From positions 52,793-116,792 of the forward strand of contig NZ_PNCI01000041.1 of assembly GCF_005887095.1 (NCBI RefSeq): a stretch of DNA of 64,000 bases, in the 5' to 3' direction. The stretch's first letter is position 1. The number at the start of each line of letters is the position of its first letter. The notes beneath the pieces are model-generated. The model searched no databases. It was not told the DNA's origin and saw nothing but the letters and a program-made list of their open reading frames with translations. Source of the DNA: Pseudoalteromonas rubra (GTDB taxonomy: Bacteria; Pseudomonadota; Gammaproteobacteria; Enterobacterales; Alteromonadaceae). This document shows positions 46,557-54,937 of the stretch, piece by piece. The position numbers and the translations under genes were made by a program.

Positions 46557-47804
46557 ATGAATAAAAATCAATTCATTTGCCTTGCGCTGGCACTAACGAC
46601 ATCCCAGGCCCTTGCGCAGGCAACCAAAACGCCAGAGAAACTCAGCGAATTAGCCCCGCTTTCAGCAGAGGCAAAAAGCATCGATTTGGTGCCACTTGGT
46701 ACAGCACATCAAAGTAAAGGCGATGTCTTGCTGGGCATTCAGTCTGTACAAGGCATGGCCGTTGAGCACCTGGGAAATACCAGCATCGACTTTCGCGTTG
46801 GTGTAGATCTGAGATATGAACAGGCACTCAAACTTATCGACGGTAAGGTCGATGCCGGCTTTAAATTCCCGGCTGTGCGCGTTGACGCGGGCGCAAACTA
46901 TGCCAAAGATATCAGCGCAGACCGTTACACAGGTACCTATACCGTGTACTCATCAGTCAAACCTAAGTCTCGCATCCTAATGCCAAGTTCAGACCAAGGA
47001 TACCAGCCAACGCAGGCCGCAACAGAGCTGGCTCAGGCATATCCGGGTAACAAAGCGGCAAATCTGGGCGATGGCTTTGTACAAGGTTTTGCCTATGGCT
47101 CCAACGTCGTGATCAACATGAAAATTGATTATCGCAATGAGGAAGACAAACGTCAGATCGGTGGTTACCTCAGTGTCGACTGGATAGGTAAGGTTAAGGT
47201 TGATGGTCAGCTGCAAAAGATTGATGAGGAAAAACGCCAGTCCGTTAAAATTTCCATCAGCGGCTATCAGAGCGGCGGCGATCCAAACCGACTGTTGAAC
47301 ATCATTCCTAATGGCATTATGCGTTGTACGCTGCTGAACCCTGAGCCATGCTTCAACCTGTTCGAAGCCGCTGTAAACTACTTAAAATCAGATTACATCA
47401 ACCAGTTTAATTCACTGGATGATTACAATATCACTGATAGTTATGTCACAAAATACCTGGACTCTGGCGCAGGTTTGCAACAGTTAATCCCAGACGCGGG
47501 CTACACTCCGGTCAACTACCTGACAAAACTCGTTATTAAAGAGTTAACTTCCCGCTGGATTGAAGAGCGACTGACATACCGCAGAGCGAAGAATCTACAG
47601 CGTTATTATGCCGCACAATTTAGCGCAGAGCAGCTGAATCAATTACAGGAAATCGAAACATCCAGTCGCGCCAACGCCAACTTATTCGCAGATATGGTCG
47701 ACTACTGCGAACGCAATCCTGAAGGAAATTACTGCCTCGACTATGAGTCAGGCAACTTAGCTTACTATCGCGACTACAGCGCTATCAGCGCCGTATTAAA
47801 GTAA
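46557..47804 (+). CDS. exported MACPF/CDC-like protein 1
   Basis: 415 residues with a signal peptide (about 1-20, ending ALA). It aligns over most of its length with the product of 48699: 'GTAHQSKGDVL', 'FPAVRVDAGANYAK', 'GDGFVQGFAYGSNVVINMKIDY', 'QIGGYLSVDW', 'SGGDPNRLLNIIPN', and 'NPEPCFNLFEAAV'. The segment G171-DGF-x6-G181 sits where MACPF proteins have their G-[TS]-H-[FY]-x6-G signature, and the third paralogue keeps this motif. A pore-forming role is inferred. The C-terminal 100 residues are helical. The ATG at 46557 has GGAG upstream and the next gene starts 10 bases after the stop. Confidence 0.55.
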   Translation: MNKNQFICLALALTTSQALAQATKTPEKLSELAPLSAEAKSIDLVPLGTAHQSKGDVLLGIQSVQGMAVEHLGNTSIDFRVGVDLRYEQALKLIDGKVDAGFKFPAVRVDAGANYAKDISADRYTGTYTVYSSVKPKSRILMPSSDQGYQPTQAATELAQAYPGNKAANLGDGFVQGFAYGSNVVINMKIDYRNEEDKRQIGGYLSVDWIGKVKVDGQLQKIDEEKRQSVKISISGYQSGGDPNRLLNIIPNGIMRCTLLNPEPCFNLFEAAVNYLKSDYINQFNSLDDYNITDSYVTKYLDSGAGLQQLIPDAGYTPVNYLTKLVIKELTSRWIEERLTYRRAKNLQRYYAAQFSAEQLNQLQEIETSSRANANLFADMVDYCERNPEGNYCLDYESGNLAYYRDYSAISAVLK

Positions 47805-47814
47805 GGATACCATT

Positions 47815-48687
47815 ATGAAAAAGTTTTCTATAAGCACATCGATTGTGTCTGCCGCCCTGGCATTACCCCTGCTGGCCGCCACTGCACAGGCACAGGATCT
47901 CAGCGATGCCCAACTACAGGCAGCCCGCTATAGCGAGCTTGGTGACATGCTAACGGTTACTGAGGCTCAGGGCAGATTCGCCTGGATGCAAAAATGCTAC
48001 GACGGTTTACTCGTTGAACTGTGGGAGCAGATGTTCGATACCCGTGACATTGTCAGCAAAGAAGAGAAATTACGCCAGCTTAAAGAGCTGTGGTTGTCGG
48101 CAGATAAAATCGCTGCAGGCAAAGCGCAATATGTGACCTTTGCGAATGAAGATTTCAGCAATCCTTACAACTGGGTTGCAGGCACCAGTGATAGTCAGGC
48201 ATGTACGCTTATGCCGCCAGAGTATCAGCCTGTGGCATTGAAAACTACTGTGCTGTCACATAACTACTGCGACAATGCCAGCTTTGACAACGAGTGGGAA
48301 TGGATTTCCAAAGTAACCATTGAGGATTTCGAACATCAGTCGGGCACCAAAGCCCACACTATGGTGTCAGGAAAAGTGGCTACGTTGCCTGCAAACCGGA
48401 GCGTCAAGGTGTCTATCACGCCAGGCAATCTGGAACCTGACTATCCTTCGTACGTCGTTGCACGAGTCTGGGTTGACTGGGATCACAATGGCCAGCTAGA
48501 CAACAGTGAAATGGTCTACAAATCTGCATCAGATGGGGTATTCAAATTTACCATGGACATTCCTGCGGATGTACCCCAGGGCACAACATTGATGCGCATT
48601 GCAACCGATGCGGGTGGTGGCTCAGACAACGCGTGCTCCCGTATTCAATATGGTGAAGTCGAAGACTACCTTGTAACGGTTCGTTAA
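47815..48687 (+). CDS. exported GEVED-domain protein
   Basis: 290 residues with a signal peptide (about 1-26, ending AQA). A helical region (about 30-110) is followed by a beta domain containing 'VWVDWDHNGQLDNSEMVY' (calcium-binding-like loop) and ending 'IQYGEVEDYLVTVR', the GEVED signature. The M4 protease in the same cluster ends in a similar domain. It could act as an adhesion or substrate-presenting module. It is packed between the two closely related MACPF-like genes with gaps of 10 and 11 bases, so one transcript is very likely. Confidence 0.78.
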   Translation: MKKFSISTSIVSAALALPLLAATAQAQDLSDAQLQAARYSELGDMLTVTEAQGRFAWMQKCYDGLLVELWEQMFDTRDIVSKEEKLRQLKELWLSADKIAAGKAQYVTFANEDFSNPYNWVAGTSDSQACTLMPPEYQPVALKTTVLSHNYCDNASFDNEWEWISKVTIEDFEHQSGTKAHTMVSGKVATLPANRSVKVSITPGNLEPDYPSYVVARVWVDWDHNGQLDNSEMVYKSASDGVFKFTMDIPADVPQGTTLMRIATDAGGGSDNACSRIQYGEVEDYLVTVR

Positions 48688-48698
48688 GGAAAGATGAT

Positions 48699-50177
48699 AT
48701 GAAACCTATTTATTTATCTGTTTTTGCACTGGCAATGACAGGACAAAGCCTTGCTGCGCAAGAAAAAGAGGCGAACATTTCAAGCGCCAACTTGTCTGGT
48801 TCCGTGATCTCAGGCTTGATCAATGATCATGTTGCCATGGGCACAGCATATGACAGCCAAAAGAAACGCTTTCTCAATGTTCAGCCTGTTGCGGGTGTGA
48901 TTGATGAGACCTTTGGTAATACTGAGCTCAAATTTAAAACCGGTATAGATATGAGCTATGATGATATGCTCAATACCCTGAACGGCAGTGTGGATGTAGA
49001 CGTCAACTTTCCGGTTGTTCGTGTATCCGCAGGTGCGTCTTTAGCTAAAGAAATGGCTTCCAGCACTTACTCAAGTTCATACACTTTTAGTGCCTCGAGC
49101 ACGCCGAAAAAACGTCTGTTCTTACCTAAAGACCAAAACCAGGGCTATACCCTGTCTCAAGTGGGCAGTGATGTTGCCAACAATCATCAGACCAAACTGC
49201 AAACTCTGGTTGGCGATGAGTTTGTAACCGGTATTGAATATGGCGCAAACGTTCTGGTAAACCTTAAGATCGATTACGGTAGCAACAAAGACAAATCAGA
49301 CATTGGCGGTTATCTGGATGTAGATTTATATGGGGGTGTATTCAACGTCGGCGGTCAGCTGAGATACCTCAAGGACGAAACTAAATCTTCAGTGAAGATC
49401 ACGGTGCGTGCCATCCAGCAAGGGGGCGATCCTAAGCAACTGTTGACCATCATACCAAACAACATCATCACCTGTTCACTGGACAACCCAGAGCCATGTT
49501 TTGATATGTTTTATGAAGCCGTGAAGTATGCCAAGTCTGGTTTCAACTCGCAGCTAAACTCGCTGAGTGACTATAATGTGGTGCGTTACTACACCACGCG
49601 TTATGAGAACTCGTCACTGGCGTTACGCGCGTTAGTACCTGAGTATCAGATAGTCAGAAATGCAACAAAATGGCTGATCAGTGAACTTGAAGATGATTTC
49701 AAACAAGCTATTTTGGATGAGCAACGTGCCGATAAGCTACTCAATAGTTACTATGCCTATTTACCGGCATCGCAACGTCTGGCTGTAGAGCAGATCAAAG
49801 ACCTGGCCTACGACAACGCCTGGTTCTTCTTCAATGCCGCACAATTTTGCCGCGACAATCCATTTGGTTACGCATGTGAAAACAAGGTACAGGAAATGAA
49901 GAGTGCCTGTGTGCAACGCGGTAAAAACTGTCCGGCCACCTACAATGTGACTGACTTGCAACTGCCAAGTAACGATCAGCAGGACTGGAAACAGTGCGAA
50001 TTAGCAAGGCAAGAAGCCGTGCGTGCCGGTATCGTCACTGAGGAGCAAAGCGCACGTTTCAGAAACATGCGTTGGGCTCCGACTTTCATCGACGTCACAG
50101 CCCCGGCCCGTGGGATCCTGAACTGGCGTTTATGTGAAGGCGCTCTGACCACTTACGGTACGGCGTTTGCGCAATAA
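48699..50177 (+). CDS. exported MACPF/CDC-like protein 2
   Basis: 492 residues with a signal peptide (about 1-20). Paralogue of the product of 46557 ('FPVVRVSAGASLAKEMASSTYSSSYTF', 'IGGYLDVDLYG', 'QGGDPKQLLTIIPN', 'NPEPCFDMFYEAV'). The MACPF-like signature region is G172-DEF-x6-G182 ('VTGIEYGANVLVNLKIDY'). The early 'MGTAYDSQKKRFLNVQPV' recalls the conserved start of stonustoxin/MACPF-type domains. Extra C-terminal sequence (about 400-492) is Cys-rich (six Cys) and probably disulfide-bonded. A strong hairpin terminator follows at 50190. Confidence 0.55.
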   Translation: MKPIYLSVFALAMTGQSLAAQEKEANISSANLSGSVISGLINDHVAMGTAYDSQKKRFLNVQPVAGVIDETFGNTELKFKTGIDMSYDDMLNTLNGSVDVDVNFPVVRVSAGASLAKEMASSTYSSSYTFSASSTPKKRLFLPKDQNQGYTLSQVGSDVANNHQTKLQTLVGDEFVTGIEYGANVLVNLKIDYGSNKDKSDIGGYLDVDLYGGVFNVGGQLRYLKDETKSSVKITVRAIQQGGDPKQLLTIIPNNIITCSLDNPEPCFDMFYEAVKYAKSGFNSQLNSLSDYNVVRYYTTRYENSSLALRALVPEYQIVRNATKWLISELEDDFKQAILDEQRADKLLNSYYAYLPASQRLAVEQIKDLAYDNAWFFFNAAQFCRDNPFGYACENKVQEMKSACVQRGKNCPATYNVTDLQLPSNDQQDWKQCELARQEAVRAGIVTEEQSARFRNMRWAPTFIDVTAPARGILNWRLCEGALTTYGTAFAQ

Positions 50178-50189
50178 CCTGCCATAATT

Positions 50190-50226
50190 AATCGCAATGT
50201 GCCGGAGCACATTGCGATTTCTTTTC
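50190..50226 (+). terminator. strong hairpin/terminator between MACPF-like genes 2 and 3
   Basis: A perfect 12-bp stem (50190-50201 and 50208-50219) with a 6-base loop (CCGGAG) is followed by a T-rich tail (TTCTTTTC). It lies 18 bases before the ATG of the third gene, so that gene's expression probably depends on read-through or RNA remodelling. Confidence 0.75.
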
Positions 50227-50237
50227 AGGGAGCGGAT

Positions 50238-51305
50238 ATGAAAAAGTTTTTACCTTTACTGGCTTTGGGGTGCACTTTCGCAGCACACAGCCAGGTCTAT
50301 TACAGTGAAAAAGTCGGTGCTAACGACCTTGGCCGGGCTTTTGACCCAAACATGCACCAGCTCAGTGGTGCCTGCTTACAGGGCACACCTGTGCTGCATA
50401 ATGAACTCAGCGGTAGCCTGGATTATTTCCAACGGGTTGACGAGACCTTGATCAAGCGCCGTACATTCGGTGAGGTACATGGCGGTGTTAACCTGTTCAT
50501 TATTGCCGGTAGTGTGTCGACTTCAATGACACATCGTAATGCCACCGATCAACGCACGCTAACATCGCAGCTTCATCTCAAGTTTGATGAGGGCTATAGC
50601 ACCTTAGAGGATCGCCAGGTAAAAGCCGGCGTGGCTCTCAAAGACTGTGGTAGCCATTTTGTCTATCAGGTCAACTATGGCCGCGATCTGTTCGTCAACA
50701 CAAGGCTACATTTTAGGACCGAAGAAGATTACAAACGGTTTGTCATTAAAATTAAAATACGTTTGCTGTTTTTCAAAAAAACCATCACTAAGGTCAAAGA
50801 AATCGAAAAGTATGCCGAAAATGCGGTATTCAGCGTCGATGTTAACTCAAATGGACCATTACCAGCTAAGCTGCAGCAGCAACTCAGCGAGCAACCTACC
50901 TACTGCCGGGGCGGTAACATTACTCCCTGCCTGCAAACATTGGAGAAACTCGTGGCATATAGTTTCGACCCCAATGGACTCATGCTGGATTTGGCCGACT
51001 TAGACAAAGTGCCTCGTAGCTTTGTGGTAAAAAGCTTTCAGGATTCAGGCCACTATGGTGCCGCTGACTGGGCGTCTGTGATGAGTAATACTCTGTATGA
51101 GACAGCCTGGCGGTGGGCAGAGCATCAGTATGGTGAAGCAGTCAGACACTTGGAACGCACCAAAGCGTTCTTAGCGGTGGCCAGTGAGGCCGAAAAACCC
51201 GCACTGGAAGCCCAATTTGAAGCCGCCCAGATAGCACTCAGCGATGCGCAGACACTACGTCAAACCTGCCTTGAATCGCCCTGGTTGAGTCAGTGTGGGC
51301 CATAA
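50238..51305 (+). CDS. exported MACPF/CDC-like protein 3, diverged paralogue with best MACPF signature
   Basis: 355 residues with a signal peptide (about 1-18, ending AHS). Similarity to the other two is weaker but collinear. It best preserves the perforin signature: C-G138-S-H-F141-x6-G148 ('GSHFVYQVNYG'), against the consensus [YW]-G-[TS]-H-[FY]-x6-G-G. 'CRGGNITPCLQTLEKL' aligns with the 'GGD...NPEPCF' region of the paralogues. The C-terminal 70 residues form a long helix rich in Ala and Glu. The ATG at 50238 has GGGAG; the in-frame 50199 start would lie within the terminator. Possibly a regulatory or accessory subunit of the pore. Confidence 0.55.
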   Translation: MKKFLPLLALGCTFAAHSQVYYSEKVGANDLGRAFDPNMHQLSGACLQGTPVLHNELSGSLDYFQRVDETLIKRRTFGEVHGGVNLFIIAGSVSTSMTHRNATDQRTLTSQLHLKFDEGYSTLEDRQVKAGVALKDCGSHFVYQVNYGRDLFVNTRLHFRTEEDYKRFVIKIKIRLLFFKKTITKVKEIEKYAENAVFSVDVNSNGPLPAKLQQQLSEQPTYCRGGNITPCLQTLEKLVAYSFDPNGLMLDLADLDKVPRSFVVKSFQDSGHYGAADWASVMSNTLYETAWRWAEHQYGEAVRHLERTKAFLAVASEAEKPALEAQFEAAQIALSDAQTLRQTCLESPWLSQCGP

Positions 51306-51328
51306 ACAAGCATGTATTTTTCTCACTC

Positions 51329-51353
51329 AAGTGGCTAGTCTCCTTAGCCACTT
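51329..51353. repeat. hairpin after MACPF-like gene 3
   Basis: A perfect 9-bp stem (AAGTGGCTA/TAGCCACTT) with a 7-base loop. There is no T tail downstream on the plus strand, so it is probably a weak or Rho-assisted end of the cluster. Confidence 0.55.
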
Positions 51354-51492
51354 AAGAGAAATCACTTCATTGAAATGAATAAAATTCATCTTCTACTTTA
51401 GTCCAATCCGATTGCACTCAAATTTGATTTATGTCAACGTCTGCTCAACAAACACAGAATAATTACATAACATCAACAGAGTAGTAGAAGTG

Positions 51493-54021
51493 ATGACAAC
51501 GACTATTAAACTTTCGCCAGTAGCACTGGCACTCTTTGCGTGCTCCGCCGCGATGGCCGAACAATCCAATGAACAAAACATAGAAACCATCTCAGTATTG
51601 GGCTCTAAGGTCTCCAACCGGACGGCCACCGAGTCGACCTCTCCCATAGACATACTGGATACCGATCAATTAAACAAAGGCGGCTTTACTGAACTAGGGC
51701 AAAGTCTGCAATCCATCGCTCCGTCGTTTAACTTTAGCCGGACTCAAGTTTCAGATGGCTCGGATCTGTTCCGCCCGGCGACATTACGTGGCCTTCAGCC
51801 GGATCAAACTCTGGTTCTGGTCAACGGCAAACGCCGTCATACTCAGGCAATCTTTGGATTATCTGGCACGGTTGGAGCTGGTGCCGCCGGGACAGACATG
51901 AACTCCATCCCTATGATGGCGCTGAAGAATGTTGAGATACTCAGAGACGGCGCCGCGGCGCGTTATGGCTCAGATGCCATTGCGGGTGTTATAAACCTTT
52001 CTTTGAACGACAGCACCGGCGTCACCACCGGCTTTGTACAGGCTGGATCAACCGGAGAAGGCGATGGGGATACCTATTCTCTGGGCCTGAACCGAGGATT
52101 TGATTTGGGCAGCCAGGGCGGCTTTATCAATGTCTCTTTAGAATATCGCGATGCCGATGGTACCAACCGGGCCGAGCGTGATACGGGTGGCTCCTCAACC
52201 ATAGCGCCAGGAACTTTATCCGATGATGTGCGCTGGAAGCAGGGTAACTCTGACAGTGAGTTTATCTCAGTGTTTTACAACGCTGCGCTGCCTGTGGGTG
52301 ACAAAGAACTGTATTCTTTTGCCGGCTTCTCAAACCGGACTGCTTTAGGTAACGGCTTTTACCGCGACTTTAATCGTGCAGAACGCAATGTACCTCAGGT
52401 TTATCCGGATGGTTTCTTACCACGGATCGATAACGAAGCTGAAGATCTGTCCTTTGCAATCGGTCTGAAAGGCGATATCAACCCAGACTGGGCATTCGAT
52501 GTATCCAGCGTATACGGCGAAAACCAGTACGACTATTCGTCATCCAATACCATCAATGCATCTTATGCAGCAGAATACCTGGCCAACAACCCGAATGCAT
52601 CTGCACAAGACATTGCCAACAATGCCGGCCCCAGAGGCGGGTATTCAGGTGGTTTCCGATTCGACCAGTGGACCACCAATTTGGATATCAGCGGCATTAT
52701 TGACATAGACGGCGGCGAGCCGATTTACCTGTCTGTGGGAGCCGAATACCGCAAGGAAAATTATGAGATAGTCCCGGGTGAAGTGGCATCTTATGCATGT
52801 GGTGTCTCGAACTCTGACCGTTCTTTCCCGTCGGTGATTGATGCTGAAATTTTCGCTGATTGTGGTTTTCAGGCTTATCAGGGGCTCAGACCAGATGCTG
52901 CCAATAAAGCCGATCGTTCCAGTCATGCCATTTATATAGAAGCAGAAACCCTGCTCAATGAAGATTGGCTGATCAGTGCAGCACTGCGCTACGAAGATGT
53001 GTCTGACTCAAATGATGACACCATCTGGAAACTGGCAACCCGCTACGAACTGACTGAAGATTTGGCCCTGCGCGCAGCAGCTTCAACGGGCTTCAGAGCG
53101 CCGTCGTTGCAACAATCGGGTTATACCGCTTTTACCACGACACTCGGTGGAGATGGCACACTGGCTACATCTTATACCGCAACCGCTGGTTCACCTTTCC
53201 CCGCCGCACTTGGCGTGGAAGGCCTGAAACTGGAATCCTCGGACAATTATAACTTAGGTCTGGCCTGGGATGTCAGCAACGACCTGTCTGTCACTTTGGA
53301 TTTCTATCAGATCAAGATTTACGACCGCATCAACCTCGGCAGTTTCATTGGTGCAAACAGCGATGAGCTGAACGCTTTCCCGGCTGCCAACGCCGCATTA
53401 ACAACCACCGGCGCCGTGCAAGGTAACTTTTTCTCAAACTCGCTTGATTCAACAACTCAGGGATTTGATTTAATCGCCTCCTACTCAATGGCTCTGGCAG
53501 CTGGTGAGCTGGACATCACCTTTGCAGCGAACAAAAATAAGACCGAGATTGACAAAGTTAACGCGCCTCAGGGTATTCCGGACAACATTGTACTTGATGC
53601 GCAAAGACGCTCATTCCTGACCCATGGTCAACCAAGGGAACGAGCCACGCTGACCTTTGACTACCAGCAGGACGACTGGAACACCCTGCTGCGCTTTAAT
53701 TACTTTGGTAAAACTGAGGTCAGCTACTTTGCTGGCGGACACATAGTGTTGCCAGATTTCTTGTCGCCAACCAATAGCTGGCAGGAAACCAGTGTTGTAG
53801 AATCGGCCGTTCTGGTTGACATCAACGCGGGCTACCAGTTGACCGACAGCATTGCGCTGTCTGCTGGTATTGATAACCTGTTTGATGAAACACCTGACGA
53901 GTTGGGTGAAGATGAGGTGCTTAACTTCATTACCAATGGCGCGATGCGCTATCCATTGCGAGCTTTGCCCTATGGCTTTGATGGTATGACATATTACGCC
54001 AAGGTGAGCTTCAGCTTCTAA
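51493..54021 (+). CDS. TonB-dependent receptor (siderophore/vitamin type), cargo unknown
   Basis: 842 residues with a signal peptide (about 1-23, ending AMA) and a TonB-box-like 'ETISVLG'. The plug domain contains 'RPATLRGLQPDQTLVLVNGKRRH' and 'VEILRDGAAARYGSDAIAGVINL', the classical plug motifs. The barrel ends 'GMTYYAKVSFSF'. The plug resembles receptors of the iron-compound/BtuB type rather than the receptor at 31652, but no cargo can be assigned. The ATG at 51493 was chosen over the GTG three bases upstream. A clear terminator follows at 54029. Confidence 0.88.
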   Translation: MTTTIKLSPVALALFACSAAMAEQSNEQNIETISVLGSKVSNRTATESTSPIDILDTDQLNKGGFTELGQSLQSIAPSFNFSRTQVSDGSDLFRPATLRGLQPDQTLVLVNGKRRHTQAIFGLSGTVGAGAAGTDMNSIPMMALKNVEILRDGAAARYGSDAIAGVINLSLNDSTGVTTGFVQAGSTGEGDGDTYSLGLNRGFDLGSQGGFINVSLEYRDADGTNRAERDTGGSSTIAPGTLSDDVRWKQGNSDSEFISVFYNAALPVGDKELYSFAGFSNRTALGNGFYRDFNRAERNVPQVYPDGFLPRIDNEAEDLSFAIGLKGDINPDWAFDVSSVYGENQYDYSSSNTINASYAAEYLANNPNASAQDIANNAGPRGGYSGGFRFDQWTTNLDISGIIDIDGGEPIYLSVGAEYRKENYEIVPGEVASYACGVSNSDRSFPSVIDAEIFADCGFQAYQGLRPDAANKADRSSHAIYIEAETLLNEDWLISAALRYEDVSDSNDDTIWKLATRYELTEDLALRAAASTGFRAPSLQQSGYTAFTTTLGGDGTLATSYTATAGSPFPAALGVEGLKLESSDNYNLGLAWDVSNDLSVTLDFYQIKIYDRINLGSFIGANSDELNAFPAANAALTTTGAVQGNFFSNSLDSTTQGFDLIASYSMALAAGELDITFAANKNKTEIDKVNAPQGIPDNIVLDAQRRSFLTHGQPRERATLTFDYQQDDWNTLLRFNYFGKTEVSYFAGGHIVLPDFLSPTNSWQETSVVESAVLVDINAGYQLTDSIALSAGIDNLFDETPDELGEDEVLNFITNGAMRYPLRALPYGFDGMTYYAKVSFSF

Positions 54022-54028
54022 ACATGAA

Positions 54029-54059
54029 AAGGGGTGATAGTCATCACCCCTTCCTTTTC
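54029..54059 (+). terminator. Rho-independent terminator after TonB receptor
   Basis: A perfect 10-bp stem AAGGGGTGAT/ATCACCCCTT with loop AGTC, followed by TCCTTTTC. Confidence 0.8.
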
Positions 54060-54138
54060 AGTACGGATATGCAGAGATAGCTCAAACAGACTATATCTTT
54101 CTGTATTTGCAAGTACTTACCGTCACTGTTCGGACTTA

Positions 54139-54501
54139 TTATCCACCAATATTTGATGAGACCCGCTGGCTCATTTGCGTATCTTCAGCAAACTCGCTCA
54201 TACCCGGGCGCTTGTAAAACACTGTGCGGGTGTAGTTTGAAATAGCCCAGATCACCCTTTCTCTGTCTACATCAATATTGTAAAAAGCACCAAATTTAAC
54301 CAACTTACCATTGTTCAATGTATACACATTCTGCGGGCCATCATTGCTGCCATACACACTGGCAACCAGGTAAACCTGACCGCTTCCCACTGCAATGTCA
54401 TTAAGTGTGCATAGTTTTCTGCAGGCAACTGACCGCTGCTCCCAGCTTACCCCGTTGAACTTATATAGCTTGTCACTTTCGGTGATTGAGACAAATTTCA
54501 T
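54139..54501 (-). CDS. small tectonin/beta-propeller-like protein, possibly a gene fragment
   Basis: 120 residues without a signal peptide. Two or three repeat-like segments are visible: 'LYKFNGVSWEQR..LNDIAVGSGQVYLVAS', 'NVYTLNNGKLVKFGAFYNIDVDRERVIWAIS' and 'TVFYKRPGMSEF'. These resemble tectonin repeats (W..., 'DIAVG.G.VY'), which build lectin-like propellers of six blades; only about half a propeller is present here. No Shine-Dalgarno sequence is seen and the surroundings are AT-rich, so this may be a remnant or misidentified. The frame stays open a little upstream of the ATG. Confidence 0.45.
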   Translation of the reverse strand: MKFVSITESDKLYKFNGVSWEQRSVACRKLCTLNDIAVGSGQVYLVASVYGSNDGPQNVYTLNNGKLVKFGAFYNIDVDRERVIWAISNYTRTVFYKRPGMSEFAEDTQMSQRVSSNIGG

Positions 54502-54937
54502 TGAGCACGGATATAATAAAAATGAATAATATATACCGACAAACCAATTTATAAGTCACATTACTATCTCACATGAGAGCAATTTACTTCACCCAAGTGG
54601 AGAGCACTTAGCTGCGGATCCCTAAAAACAGGTGTAAAACGCATTGCAGACAAATAAGCGGAGTGATCTGGTTTTACCTTAGAAAAATAAAAAAGCAATA
54701 AATACATAACTATAGCTATTTCACCTGATGAAAAAATGCACTTTTTATTGCTTACTCCTCAGTGATTAGACCTGCGTTTTACACTTATTTTGTAACTAAT
54801 ACTTATTCATTATTAGCAATAATAATTCGTTATATCATAACAAAATAATCACAAAAAAAGAGTTTTGCAACCTAATTGACACAATTGTTAACTTTAATTA
54901 TATTCACTCCCCCCCCCAGCCAACCGAAGAATAAAAA
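54502..54937. other. intergenic region with a nine-C tract before the prodomain gene
   Basis: 436 very AT-rich bases with no gene. A run of nine C (54909-54917) lies 20 bases before the next ATG, in the 5' untranslated region or promoter. The AT-rich parts around 54780-54860 probably include the promoter. Confidence 0.6.
54909..54917. repeat. homopolymeric poly-C tract (9)
   Basis: Nine consecutive C in otherwise AT-rich DNA, 20 bases upstream of the prodomain/metzincin operon. Such tracts can change length by slippage. Confidence 0.8.

Noticed and set aside
50199..50237. Upstream start for the third MACPF-like protein
   Set aside because: It would begin inside the terminator hairpin and mask the signal peptide that starts at 50238.
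51374..51388. ATGAAT/ATTCAT palindrome before the second TonB receptor as a Fur box
   Set aside because: It does not match the Fur consensus GATAATGATAATCATTATC well enough; iron regulation is not supported.
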